Of a DNA stretch of 64,000 bases, positions 44,875 to 54,302 are shown piece by piece. Both the position numbers and the translations under genes were made by a program. Source of the stretch: Limnobaculum zhutongyuii. GTDB taxonomy: Bacteria > Pseudomonadota > Gammaproteobacteria > Enterobacterales > Enterobacteriaceae. The notes beneath the pieces are model-generated. The model was not told where the DNA came from, did no database searches, and worked only from the letters and a program-made list of their open reading frames with translations. The stretch is taken from assembly GCF_004295645.1 (NCBI RefSeq), contig NZ_CP034752.1, positions 3,286,001 to 3,350,000 of the forward strand. The letters run 5' to 3'. How positions within the stretch are numbered: position 1 is the stretch's first letter; every line of letters starts with the position of its first letter.

Positions 44875-47427
44875 TTACTGACAGACTGAGTTAAATTTAA
44901 TTACGTTATCCTGCTCCGGATTCGCCTCCTTCGGCATCAGATAACTCAGGGAGCACTGCTGATCCACCGCATCGCCCCATATCACTTTTAATTTCCCTTC
45001 CATTGCCGGCACCCGGGCAAACAGACGACCACCCTGCCCTACCACACCAATATGCCGATCCTGTTCGTCATACACATCGGCACCAAAAGGCAGTGCTTTA
45101 CCATTGGCCATTGGCGCATTGATCAGTGCCGGATAACCCACCGTGGTGTCATAACTCACTTTCACCACAGCACCGCTGTACGGCGCCACTTTCTGACGGG
45201 TCAGGTTGAGCTCAACGTTGTTGGAAAGGCCTTTTGGACTGATCTCCACATCATTCATCTGGTAAGCGGTCAGATAAGGCACGACCGCATAGCCGAAGCT
45301 GTCCACCTTAATCCCCGGATAGCTGACCATTTTCGCCCCTTTGGCCCCTTTGGCTTCGACTAGCGCATAGGTATCGCCGCTGTATGGGGTCAGGGTCAGG
45401 CCACCGCTGTGGGCCACCATGGCACCGCTTAAACCGGCAGAATAAGTTTCATAACCTTTACCGGCCCCCGCCAGCGCATTAACCGTTGTATAAGGGGTGC
45501 GCGCAGAGCCATTCACCACCAGACTGGTGCTGCGGCTGTCTTCACGACCATCGCGGGTCATACCGGCATTAATGTTGTAGTTATATTGACGATCTTCCCC
45601 GGCGGTGCCGTTAACAAACACCTGTTCATTCATGGTGCTATCCGGCCCACGGTTAACGGTGATCCCCATCTGGTTAAAACCAAACAGGTTATCCAGCGGC
45701 ACCATAATGTTCAGCATGTAGGTGTTTTGCGCTTTGCCATAACCATCCTGACTGCGGGTCATATTCAGACCATAGCTGATACTTTTGAAACGATTGTTAT
45801 AGCCAAACTGATACTGGCGATCGGTACGATCGTCATTCCAGTACGCCTGCTGCCAGGCGCTGATATAGAACTGGCCGTAATCCTCCGGCAGCGTTTGTGC
45901 GGCACTCACCGACAGGCGATTCTTCGCCCGACGGATCCAGTCTTTGTTGTAACCATTACTCATCACCTCCCGGGTGGACATGCCGGTGGTGAAATCCATA
46001 TAGCCATCGGTGGAGAAGCGATAGGCCGCCACCGACAAATTACTGCCGGTAGATTCAATATTCTGGCTGTATTTCAGCTGATAGCTCTGGCCGGACATCG
46101 AGCCCTGATCTACTCCCCAGGCTTCGCCCAGCTTGGTTTTGGCATGGGTAACATCAAAGGAGAAAGCACCAATGGGCGTACCAATAGAAGTCCCGCCCTG
46201 TATCGCCTGATAGTCTTCATTACCCTGCACGCCGCCGTACAGGGTCAGGCTATTATTGATACCGCGACGATAGGTACCTTCCAGCAACACCGGTTCGCTT
46301 TTCAGCCAGCTGGAACGCAATTTACCGTAGGTCAGGCTGTAGTGATGGGTGCCCGGACGCAGCAGATTACTGGTGGAGGCGTAAGGCATCTGGAAGTTCT
46401 GTGAGCTGCCGTCGGCCTCTTCAATAGTGACATCCAGATTACCGCCGTAACCGGTAGGATACAGGTCGGTAATTTCAAACGGTCCCGGCGCCACATTTTT
46501 CTCATAAATGATATCGCCGGACTGGCGGATCACTACTTTCGCCGCAGTACGGGCACTGCCGCGCACCACTGGGGCATAGCCGCGCAGGGCGTTTGGCAGC
46601 ATCTGCTCTTCGTTGGCAATTTGTGCACCGCGAAATGACAGGGTGTCGAACAGCTCCCCTTTGGTATTAGCATCACCGACTAACAGGCGGCCCTGTATCG
46701 CAGCAATATCCCGCTGCACAAAGGTATTGATATTGTTGTAATCGCCGCTGCTGTCATTGGGTTTGGTGTAAATACCGTTATGGCGAAAGTACCAGCCTTT
46801 CAGGTTAAAACCGGCGTTCAGGTTGCCATACAGGTTGTCATAATCTTTATTGCCGTAATGGGTGCGGCTGGCATTGAGGTTATAGCCCAACGTGGCGGCG
46901 GTGATCCCCTGATCCCATTGTTCGGGATTAACATAGCCCCGCGGACGCTGGATCAGATAGATTTCCGGCAGATCCAAATTGAGGGTCAGATCGTTGGCAT
47001 CAAACGCCACGCTGTTTTCCGGTAGCAGTTGATTCAGCGCCAGACAGCTGTCCGGTTTAGCATCATTAATTTGTGTTTGTGCTTCGGCACTGAGCTTTTC
47101 GACGTTGATATCCAGCGCGCTCAGGGTATTGCGCTTAATACAGACATCCACTTTGGATATGGCTTTACCATCAACCAGACGATCTTTAATCGACACTTCA
47201 TCGCGACCAATTCGTCGACCGTTGACGATCAGTTCAGCCCGATAGGTGCCAACTGGCGTTAAATCCTGATTGTAGCGGGTCAGATCGATACGCTGCTGGC
47301 TATCCAGGCTCATAAAATAGGGGTTAAACTCAAACTCGTCATTGGCGTCATCCGCTACGGCCCAGCCGGACAGGGCGAGCAAGACGGCAGCTGTCAATGG
47401 AGAAAGCGAACGGTTAAAAGCTGACAT
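44875..47427 (-). CDS. Outer-membrane fimbrial usher (FimD family)
   Basis: About 850 residues from the ATG at 47427 (MSAFNRSLSPLTAAVLLALS), with AAGGA upstream; an earlier GTG is less likely. A signal peptide is followed by the N-terminal chaperone-binding domain (EFNPYFMSLDSQQRIDLTRY), the 24-strand pore with plug (GYAPVVRGSARTAAKVVI; APGPFEITDLYPTG) and two C-terminal domains ending in a Cys pair (CSLSYLMP ... FNSVCQ). It exports and assembles pilin-chaperone complexes. Confidence 0.95.
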   Translation of the reverse strand: MSAFNRSLSPLTAAVLLALSGWAVADDANDEFEFNPYFMSLDSQQRIDLTRYNQDLTPVGTYRAELIVNGRRIGRDEVSIKDRLVDGKAISKVDVCIKRNTLSALDINVEKLSAEAQTQINDAKPDSCLALNQLLPENSVAFDANDLTLNLDLPEIYLIQRPRGYVNPEQWDQGITAATLGYNLNASRTHYGNKDYDNLYGNLNAGFNLKGWYFRHNGIYTKPNDSSGDYNNINTFVQRDIAAIQGRLLVGDANTKGELFDTLSFRGAQIANEEQMLPNALRGYAPVVRGSARTAAKVVIRQSGDIIYEKNVAPGPFEITDLYPTGYGGNLDVTIEEADGSSQNFQMPYASTSNLLRPGTHHYSLTYGKLRSSWLKSEPVLLEGTYRRGINNSLTLYGGVQGNEDYQAIQGGTSIGTPIGAFSFDVTHAKTKLGEAWGVDQGSMSGQSYQLKYSQNIESTGSNLSVAAYRFSTDGYMDFTTGMSTREVMSNGYNKDWIRRAKNRLSVSAAQTLPEDYGQFYISAWQQAYWNDDRTDRQYQFGYNNRFKSISYGLNMTRSQDGYGKAQNTYMLNIMVPLDNLFGFNQMGITVNRGPDSTMNEQVFVNGTAGEDRQYNYNINAGMTRDGREDSRSTSLVVNGSARTPYTTVNALAGAGKGYETYSAGLSGAMVAHSGGLTLTPYSGDTYALVEAKGAKGAKMVSYPGIKVDSFGYAVVPYLTAYQMNDVEISPKGLSNNVELNLTRQKVAPYSGAVVKVSYDTTVGYPALINAPMANGKALPFGADVYDEQDRHIGVVGQGGRLFARVPAMEGKLKVIWGDAVDQQCSLSYLMPKEANPEQDNVIKFNSVCQ

Positions 47428-47511
47428 GTGAATTCCTTTCACTCAGGACATCATTTCATCTTCAGGAAGCCATGACTTCCCCGTTATTGTTCTGCTGTTA
47501 CTCTGATACTG

Positions 47512-48216
47512 TCAGGGAGCTACCTGCTGTAACGTTGGTCGAATGCCGCCATAGTCGTTGATATAGGACGGATAAATGGTGCTCAGACCTTTTTTCATCG
47601 GGAAAAATTGCGTGCTATTAGGTGCAATCATTCCTCCTTCACCCACCAGATTTTTACCCTCTTTATCCGAGGCGATATTGGCCAGCGAGACGTAATACGG
47701 CGTTGGGTTTTTGGCTTCCACCCCGCCCTGTACTTTGCGCCAGGTCACAGACTCACCGGCGATATTGGCATCACCCGGCAGTGCCTGCGGGCGATAGAAA
47801 ACTTTGATGCGTGAGCGGAACGCCATCTGCAACTGATTCTTCTGCTCTTTCGCCCGCGGTGGCACTTCCAACACGCTGAGCCAGAACACCGATTCTTTAT
47901 CTGTTGGCAGTTCTTCTCCGGTAAACATCAGGCGGAGGGTCTGGCCTTTACCGGCATTCACCCGGTTAACCGGTGGAGTAATGGTGAAGGGGGCTTTAGC
48001 GGTTTCCGGCGTGGCTTCCGGATCGCCGTCATCTACCCAGCTTTGTATCAGTACCGGTTTGTCGCCTTTGTTATCAATTTTTACCATCACTTCACGTTCG
48101 CCTGCCGGATAAACCACCCGGGTTCCAGTGATCACCACGCCAGCCAACGCCGGAGCGGTTAGTGACAGGGCAAAGGCCAGCGCGGTCAATTGACGGAATA
48201 TTATTCTGTTATTCAT
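47512..48216 (-). CDS. Periplasmic fimbrial chaperone (PapD/FimC family)
   Basis: 234 residues from the ATG at 48216 (MNNRIIFRQLTALAFALSLT), with GGAGG upstream; the reading frame extends further but without a ribosome-binding site. After the signal peptide (ending APALA) it has the two immunoglobulin-like domains: GTRVVYPAGEREVMVKIDN, the conserved FWLSVLEVPP strand and YYVSLANI. It binds pilin subunits by donor-strand complementation and delivers them to the usher. Confidence 0.95.
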   Translation of the reverse strand: MNNRIIFRQLTALAFALSLTAPALAGVVITGTRVVYPAGEREVMVKIDNKGDKPVLIQSWVDDGDPEATPETAKAPFTITPPVNRVNAGKGQTLRLMFTGEELPTDKESVFWLSVLEVPPRAKEQKNQLQMAFRSRIKVFYRPQALPGDANIAGESVTWRKVQGGVEAKNPTPYYVSLANIASDKEGKNLVGEGGMIAPNSTQFFPMKKGLSTIYPSYINDYGGIRPTLQQVAP

Positions 48217-48236
48217 TTGTTCATCCTCCCTGATGC

Positions 48237-48260
48237 AGGGCGAGGCATATGCCCCACCCT
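48237..48260 (-). promoter_or_regulatory. Stem-loop between the major pilin and chaperone genes
   Basis: 48237-48248 pairs with 48249-48260 over 12 positions including two G-U pairs on the minus strand. There is no T tract, so it looks like an mRNA-stabilising or partial-attenuation structure that could favour pilin over downstream genes. Confidence 0.5.
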
Positions 48261-48283
48261 GAAGGAAATTCACCGTATAACGA

Positions 48284-48841
48284 TTAGAAATAGTTAATGG
48301 TGAAGTTAACCGCACTGGCAACCAGACCCGGCGTTGCAGTACCTGTTGCATAGTACTCAACGGCATATGGCAGGGTGGCTGAACCAGAAGTCAGGTCATA
48401 AGTGGTTGAGTTAGTGGCCTGGCTCGGGTTACCCACCTGAATTGGTGTACCGGTAGTGGCATCCAGCAGTTGCAGCTGAACGTTAGTTGCCGCAGTAGCA
48501 CCGGTCAGGGTGTTCAGCAGACGGTAGTTGATTGGGTCAACCGTTGCGCCGTTTTCAAAGAACGCGGACGCTTTGGTGACCGTTGCGGTACCGGAACAGT
48601 TAGACAGGCCGATGTTAAAACCGGTACGTTTAGCCGTTGCACCCGGGCTGGCCAGCTGCGCTTTATCAACTGCATCCAGCGCTACGGTCGCCGGGCTGGT
48701 GTTACCATCAATGGTGATATCACAGGTTTGGTCGATAACTTCACCGGTAAAGTTCACGGTACCGTTAGAAGCGGCCTGTACAGCTGTAGTTCCTAATGCA
48801 GCAACAATCGCAGCGGATAAAAATACGTTCTTCAGTTTCAT
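48284..48841 (-). CDS. Major fimbrial subunit (type 1 pilin, FimA-like)
   Basis: 185 residues. A signal peptide (MKLKNVFLSAAIVAALGTTA, cleavage after VQA) precedes the N-terminal donor strand (GTVNFTGEVIDQTCDI). A Cys pair (DQTC ... LSNCSG) and the C-terminal pilin signature (VNFTINYF) are present. First gene of the operon pilin-chaperone-usher-InsA-like-adhesin, all on the minus strand. Confidence 0.93.
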   Translation of the reverse strand: MKLKNVFLSAAIVAALGTTAVQAASNGTVNFTGEVIDQTCDITIDGNTSPATVALDAVDKAQLASPGATAKRTGFNIGLSNCSGTATVTKASAFFENGATVDPINYRLLNTLTGATAATNVQLQLLDATTGTPIQVGNPSQATNSTTYDLTSGSATLPYAVEYYATGTATPGLVASAVNFTINYF

Positions 48842-49593
48842 AAAAACTCCATTTTTTGATAAAAGTGTTTTTTCTTCTCTTCTGTTTTAGTCGATGAAAT
48901 AAGGGAGGAAGAGAATCTCCCTGTTTCATTTTTAGAAAAAACGAGTCTGAACGAAATATGGATAGCCATAACGTTTATATGAAAATAAAAATACTTAATG
49001 AGTGTTAAATTTAATTTACATATAATTTTGTTTCAGATGAAATCAATTAAACCCCAGTTCAGATCCCGTTCTTATTTTTAAGTTAACATATCGAATTTAT
49101 GCTGTAAACGATCTAAAAATCTACATAATTTAAGTAAGTTAGATTTTAGTTCTAAATGATGTGGTTTTTTAGCCGTATTGACTAATGGGAAATTTTGAGA
49201 TTTGGATCTTTTGCTATATTAAATTTTACGGTCGAATACGTTATCAAAATTTATATTGATACATAGCATAAAAAATAGTTTTTAAGATCGACAAGGCTAT
49301 TATAAAAACCGGGCATTTATTTATTAAATAATAAAAACTACCATAGTCAAAATATCAACTCATCTGACGAAAAATAACAACAAATTTGAAAAAATAATTT
49401 TATTGAACCAGATAATTATTGATAAAAACAAAATCCAATGCGTTGTGAAATTAACAGAGATATTTTAACAAAAACATTACAAGTATCTGAATCAACATGA
49501 TGGATAGGTTGTTTTGAGATGACATTAGCCTGAGAGCCTTGTCAGATAACATAGTGAGGGTGTGTGAAATTTATCCGGTTTTAACTGCTGATA
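48842..49593. promoter_or_regulatory. AT-rich region upstream of the fimbrial operon
   Basis: About 750 nt without a gene. It should carry the fimbrial promoter. ACGATCTAAAAATCTAC at 49108-49124 resembles the CGATC motif seen upstream of the InsA-like genes at 16 and 20.7 kb, but the match is loose. I found no inverted-repeat switch or recombinase gene that would suggest phase inversion. Confidence 0.4.
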
Positions 49594-50466
49594 TTAGCTT
49601 TTAAACACCTGCTTTTGATGCCATTCAACAAACTGTTCCAGTGGGTAATATTCCGGGCTTTTTGGCAGTAAGATCGCATGCCCGGCAAAATCCCAGAACA
49701 GGCGATCAACCATTTGGCTACCGTTTACCCCTTCAGAAACCAATAGCCTCATGCCGTCATCAATACCAATCACCCCCATATCAAATGCAGAATGATGCAA
49801 TGAGCACAACGCCAACCCATTAGTTACAGTGCAAGGACCTCCATATTGTTTCCATTTAATATGGGCAGCTTCCAATCCAACGGGCGTACTGTCATGCCTC
49901 AGGTTATAGCCACATACCGCACATTGATAGTTGTATGCACGCAGTATGTTCTGACGAAAATGAGGATCGCGAGCTTTACGAACATCAATAAGGGACAGGT
50001 CTAAACGGTTGGCAATCAGCTCCTGAACACTATCTGGAAAATGCTCACTCAGGATCTGTTGGCATAACTTATCGATCAACTTAGGATTGTCGAGTAACAG
50101 TTGATAACTTTGCAGATCAAAACCGCCCATTACGTTGTGTTCAATCAACTCTCGCTTTGGAGGCTCTTTACTGCCTGTTTGTGGAGTACAGAGATCGTCG
50201 TTTTTCAACTCCCAAAACCCGTCGCCACGTAAGCGCCAAAATGGCATCGCAGGATAATGTTCTCTTCTTTGGGGGCCAAAACTTTTAAGTAGCTCAATCA
50301 GTGCTGGATGTATTTCCTCTCCATAACTAAATAGCCGTTGATGACCTTTTTGATATTCAGATAAAACATACAGCAGCAGTAATGGCTTATGCGGTGCACG
50401 CTGATCTCCCTTACGCCAGATGGAAAGATGAGACATTGCCGTTTGCAGTGTTTTACTGGTGACCAT
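49594..50466 (-). CDS. HNH restriction endonuclease of the phosphorothioate-DNA-dependent type
   Basis: 290 residues. The N-terminal domain (APHKPLLLLYVLSEYQKG; FGPQRREHYPAMPFWRLRGD) matches the sulfur-binding domain region of McrA-like type IV enzymes that recognise phosphorothioated DNA. The C-terminal HNH nuclease has Cys182-x2-Cys185, the LEAAHIKW motif (His202), Asn216 and Cys221-x2-His224 plus His225. Such enzymes cut DNA carrying Dnd-type sulfur modification from outside. No dnd genes are in the window, which fits, since modification would be self-targeting. Likely a solitary defence gene. Confidence 0.8.
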   Translation of the reverse strand: MVTSKTLQTAMSHLSIWRKGDQRAPHKPLLLLYVLSEYQKGHQRLFSYGEEIHPALIELLKSFGPQRREHYPAMPFWRLRGDGFWELKNDDLCTPQTGSKEPPKRELIEHNVMGGFDLQSYQLLLDNPKLIDKLCQQILSEHFPDSVQELIANRLDLSLIDVRKARDPHFRQNILRAYNYQCAVCGYNLRHDSTPVGLEAAHIKWKQYGGPCTVTNGLALCSLHHSAFDMGVIGIDDGMRLLVSEGVNGSQMVDRLFWDFAGHAILLPKSPEYYPLEQFVEWHQKQVFKS

Positions 50467-50657
50467 ATAAGCAGCCTGCTAACAATTTGAAGTTATTGCG
50501 ATAATGCTCGCAAAACTGATGTGATTCAAGCAGCTTACGTTTGAAATGAGTTTTAGTCTGTTGTTGTTTTGCCTGGGGCTTTTTCTGCAAATCTCCCCTT
50601 GTTTTCATCATTTTTGCGGTATGTATCTACAGCCTGAACAATAGCCTGATTCTCCCA

Positions 50658-50687
50658 TTGACCCTGTTGGCGGTATAAATATACCGT
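50658..50687 (+). promoter_or_regulatory. Predicted sense promoter of module copy 3
   Basis: TTGACC (50658-50663), 18-bp spacer, TACCGT (50682-50687), in the context shared with copies 1 and 2. Confidence 0.45.
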
Positions 50688-50717
50688 AGCCTTGCTACCG
50701 CAGATTTACCGGTAGTT

Positions 50718-50818
50718 AAAAAAGCGAAACCCCGCAGTGCAGCAACACTTACGGGGTCTCTGACCACAACGTTAGAAGGAGTAACATCATGGCTGTTTTG
50801 AAGCATACCCAAACTCGC
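50718..50818 (-). ncRNA. Predicted antisense RNA, module copy 3
   Basis: Minus-strand -35 CTGAAA (50848-50853), 17-bp spacer, -10 TATAAA (50825-50830). The hairpin ACCCCG/CGGGGT (50729-50757) with inner AGTG/CACT stem is followed by the T run at about 50718-50723. Covers the start region of the ORF at 50789. Confidence 0.5.
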
Positions 50819-50923
50819 CCCAATTTTATATATCACCCGAGATCCAATTTCAGATCTGGATCGAAAAAACGATCCCCTGTTTCAGCAAACTACCTGAAAA
50901 ATGGGGGATATCTTCATGGTTAA
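50789..50923 (+). CDS. Conserved 44-residue basic leader peptide, module copy 3
   Basis: 44 codons, starting MAVLKHTQTRPNFIYH, with RSGSKKRSP identical to copy 1, stopping at TAA 50921-50923 over the start of the next ORF (8-nt overlap). The ribosome-binding site is AAGGAG with GTTA...GTAAC flanks. Confidence 0.6.
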   Translation: MAVLKHTQTRPNFIYHPRSNFRSGSKKRSPVSANYLKNGGYLHG

Positions 50924-51092
50924 TCCGATCGATTCTACCCCAAACGATCTGCTGGAACTGGCGGAACAGTGCCTTGCCCTTGCCAGTGCGGTATTAACTA
51001 TTGATGAGGCGTCGATCAAAGAGTCGTTGCAGTTTATTCTGCACGAAAAAATGGAAGCTTTATTTGATGTGATATATCGCGCTGAAAGCTGA
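50916..51092 (+). CDS. Conserved 58-residue protein, module copy 3
   Basis: MVNPIDSTPNDLLELAEQ at the start and KESLQFILHEKMEALFDVI near the end. The ATG at 50916 is chosen by alignment with the other copies and the GGGGGA ribosome-binding site; an in-frame ATG at 50901 lies upstream of that site. Acidic, helical, no membrane segment. It is followed after 16 nt by a strong hairpin shared with a convergent truncated usher gene. Function unknown. Confidence 0.75.
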   Translation: MVNPIDSTPNDLLELAEQCLALASAVLTIDEASIKESLQFILHEKMEALFDVIYRAES

Positions 51093-51108
51093 TAGCACTG
51101 CCACCTGA

Positions 51109-51138
51109 GGAGATAAACGAGACACCTCGTTTATCTCC
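51109..51138. terminator. 13-bp hairpin between module copy 3 and the truncated usher
   Basis: GGAGATAAACGAG (51109-51121) pairs perfectly with 51126-51138 across a 4-nt loop. It separates two convergent genes. No long T tract, so activity is probable rather than certain. Confidence 0.7.
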
Positions 51139-51149
51139 ATCAGACATCA

Positions 51150-53309
51150 TCAATTCACTTTTTGCTCTGGCGTAAAGCGGCTAAACATAATAGCGCCAGC
51201 GGTAGGAACCACTTCAATCTCCATCAGCGGAGAATCATCATCATCCGGCAAGTCGTAAGTATTGAGTGAAAGTCGGTTAACCCGATAAGGGGTTAAGGTA
51301 GTGACCACCGCATAACCACGCCAGTCGGTGGTGGTGCCATACTGGTTATCAACCCCAACTCCCGGCCGGTCTGGTACATTCACAATCGCCATGGTTTCAC
51401 CCAAACTTTGTCCCAGCGTGACGCCCCCCTGATGGACCATGGCACTGCCGGTCAGTTCAAGGGTTTTCTGGCGATAGCCTTCACCCTGCGAGTAGCCCAA
51501 CCGCAATCCCCCGGCGTTATATTGGTAATCAGCACTGAGATCCTGACTGCTGCCATACTCCTGACTCTGGCTGGTGCTGGCGTTATAGCTCAGGCTGTAG
51601 TCATCCAGCATGGTGCCGCTCACCCCTACCCGTCGGCTGTTTGCACCATTTTTTGTCTGAGTATGGTCGTAGTTAAGCTTCATGCGCGGCATGCCTATCT
51701 CTCCCAGCGAGACCGAGAATGAGATCCCGACCTGAGCCTGCGCTTTGCTGTAGCTGTAGTTGGTATATTCCGCATACAGATTGATGTCCACATCTCCCCA
51801 GGTATTGCTGTAGCCCAACTCTACGCTGGTGTCTCCTTTGTCTTTGCCGCGCATTGCCTCACGCGACAATGTCAGATACAGGTTACTGGAGTCAGAAATA
51901 TACTGGTTATAGCGGGCTTCCAGCCGGTATTTTCTTTCGTCATCGAAATCACCAACGTACGCTCCGTCTTCCCAATCCCACCAGTAGGTCTTTTGCTGTG
52001 CTACCGTTTCGCCCAAAGTACGGTAGTGCTGATTCGGATAGTACTGGGCTAACAGGCTGAGAGCCGATTCCTGAGCTGGAAATGCTTTGGCGTAACGCAT
52101 ACGCACCATGCCGCCGCGATCTTTGCCCTTAATGCGCGGATCGTCCGCCACCGCATAGCTATAATCCAGCGACAACGCCCCCCATTTATCCAGACTTCGG
52201 CCCATTCCCATGACCGTACTGCGATAAATTCCTGAGTTAAGGGTTCCACCATACAATGTGGTATTGCCCGGTAAACCATAACTGACGGAAGCCTGTTGGA
52301 ATCCCGGTTCCTGCTGTTCTACACCAAAATAGTTTTGATATTTACCCACAATCAAATCGTACTTCCACTGCCCGGGATGAACCAGATTTGGCATGGCTGA
52401 ATAAGGGATCTTTCGCTCGCTTTCGGTTCCGTCGCTCTCCTTGATGGTGATGTCGATATCCCCATCGTGTGCCGGAGGATAAACATCTTTCAGAATAAAA
52501 GTACCGGGAGAAACAAACGTCTGGTAGATCACTTCGCCATTTTGCCGCACTTTAACTTCCGCATTACTACGGGCATAGCCCCGAATCCACGGGGAGAAGG
52601 TACGCAATCCATCGGGTAGCATACGGTCGTCAGAGTTTAGGCTCAGGCCGCGATACTTCACGCTGTCAAACAGCGTCGATGAAGTGGAGCTGTCACCCAA
52701 GGTCAGAAGCGAGCGCCATGCCTGAAGGCTACGAAATGCTACCGCTCGTTCGGTATGCCATTGAGGATTGCCCCAGGTGTCTTTCTGATACACCGGTTCA
52801 TAGCGCAGACGCCAGGCCCCGAGATTGAGGCCGGTAGTAATATCCGCATACAGGCTATTGTTGCGATCGGCATCCTGATACTTTTCACCAAGATAGCTGG
52901 CGTAATTGATGTGGTAATCGACGAACATCGCGGTTACACCTTCATCCCAGCGGCTGGTAGCTACACCATTTTCCATATTGGAAAATAGCTCGTCAGGGAT
53001 CACCAGCGTCAGGAGTTGTGCAATAGGATCGTAAAAATGCAGGATGTTCAGCCGGTCCAGCGCTTTGGGCACTACGCAAGAATTGGCAGAGAATGCCATC
53101 TTCTGTACGGTTTCGTAATGTACACCCCATTCACGCAATAGTGGAGCAGTCAGGCAGGGTTCATCGGTGCGTTGAAAATCCAACAGCACTCGTCCCCGAT
53201 AGGCATCATTAACAATAACGTAGGTTTTATCCGCTTCGGCGTAGCAGACAGGCGCGACCCAAACCAGCCCCAGCAAAACAGTACGTAAGATGGAATTGAT
53301 TCGGTCCAT
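51150..53309 (-). pseudogene. Orphan fimbrial usher lacking its C-terminal domains
   Basis: 719 residues. It begins with a signal peptide (LLGLVWVAPVCYA), an N-terminal domain and barrel with plug (WIRGYARSNAEVKVRQNG, PGTFILKDVYPPAHDGDIDI), clearly FimD family but divergent from the usher at 44875. It stops after VVPTAGAIMFSRFTPEQKVN, where ushers continue for another 110-130 residues with two C-terminal domains needed for subunit transfer. No chaperone, pilin or adhesin gene is adjacent, and module copy 3 abuts the truncated end. Probably a decayed fimbrial locus; the barrel itself is uninterrupted. Confidence 0.8.
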
Positions 53310-53340
53310 GATTCATTCCGCTAGTGGTGGTAGCTTTGTT

Positions 53341-53625
53341 TATTTTTGTGGATATTCCGGCCGTAAAAGCGAATGTGTGTCTATTACCTTAGTGCCCGGC
53401 CGGAAGACCATTTGTACTCAGCGGTTGAGGACGTCGGGCCTAGTCCGCCTAGGGGCGCTTCGGCAGCTAAAGCTGCTACGACCCCAACGGCGGCCTCTCC
53501 CTCCGATTGGCTTTGGTAAAATCAAAACCATTACCCTTTTAGATATTCCAGTTGTAAAGGCGATAGTAAGGATAAAGATATCGCGGTGATACTCTGCCGG
53601 AAAATCGTTTGTGCTTAATCCTGGA
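53341..53625. repeat. Two dispersed-repeat copies in a GC-rich segment upstream of the orphan usher
   Basis: 53353-53420 shares TTCCGGCCGTAAAA and GGAAGACCAT with 42934-43005. A weaker copy lies at 53541-53620 (GATATTCCAGTTGTAAAGGC ... CCGGAAAATCGTTTGTGCTT). Between them is a GC-rich stretch with a small hairpin GCAGC-TAAA-GCTGC. No gene is supportable here. Confidence 0.55.
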
Positions 53626-53697
53626 GTACGTTGGATCAGGAATCATCCAACAATTAGCCATTTTTAGGCATAAAACTGAGCTATCGGACTTTGCTAT

Positions 53698-53731
53698 CAA
53701 TCAAAAAGGTGCCGTAGCACCTTTTTGATTG
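53698..53731 (-). terminator. Terminator of the yqjC-like gene
   Basis: A 15-bp inverted repeat around AAAAAGGTGC-CGTA-GCACCTTTTT ends directly after the gene; T run in both directions. Confidence 0.93.
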
Positions 53732-53737
53732 TTTCTG

Positions 53738-54178
53738 TTAGCCTTTCAGGGCAGCCAGTTCGGCACGTGCCTGATTCAGGTCAGCAGTCACTTCTTTAAC
53801 ATCACTCTGCTTTTCCTGCAGTTTGCTTTGGTATTTAGCAACTTTCTTAGCATCGCCTTTAGCCTGAGCTTCACGCAGGTCAGCCTGTACTTCACGTACA
53901 TCTTCTTGCTTTTCGTTCAGTTTCTTTTCCAGTTTGGCAACTTTCTTCTCTGCATCTTTAACCAGGCCGCCGTTGGTGCAGTTAGCGTTCAGTTCGCTCA
54001 GTGCTTTTTTCAGGCCGGCAACTTTGTTCGCGTTACCATACTTTTGCGCTTCTCTGATTTGGTTTTCAATAGCAGCACGCTTAGCAGCACAGTCATTACC
54101 GGCAGCTGATGCCATAGAAGAGAAACCAACGCCCATTGCCAGTACTAAAGGTAAAATCAGTAATTTAGCTTTGCTCAT
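53738..54178 (-). CDS. YqjC family periplasmic coiled-coil protein (DUF1090)
   Basis: 146 residues from the ATG at 54178 (MSKAKLLILPLVLAMGVGFS). After a signal peptide (ending MASA) comes the DUF1090 pattern: an early Cys (GNDCAAKRAAIENQIREAQK), a second Cys (NANCTN), then charged heptads (KLEKKLNEKQEDVREVQADL) forming one long coiled coil. E. coli YqjC is 122 residues; this one is slightly longer. Function unknown in general. Own terminator, probably monocistronic. Confidence 0.88.
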   Translation of the reverse strand: MSKAKLLILPLVLAMGVGFSSMASAAGNDCAAKRAAIENQIREAQKYGNANKVAGLKKALSELNANCTNGGLVKDAEKKVAKLEKKLNEKQEDVREVQADLREAQAKGDAKKVAKYQSKLQEKQSDVKEVTADLNQARAELAALKG

Positions 54179-54302
54179 GTTAAAAATCCTCAATTTGCTT
54201 TTACAGTGGGGAGCTATCACTCCCCTCCCTTCCATTGCATATTAAGATTTTCCCTAATTACTTTGATACCCCCTGCCTTCCTCAGAAGCTTGTAGGAACG
54301 GC

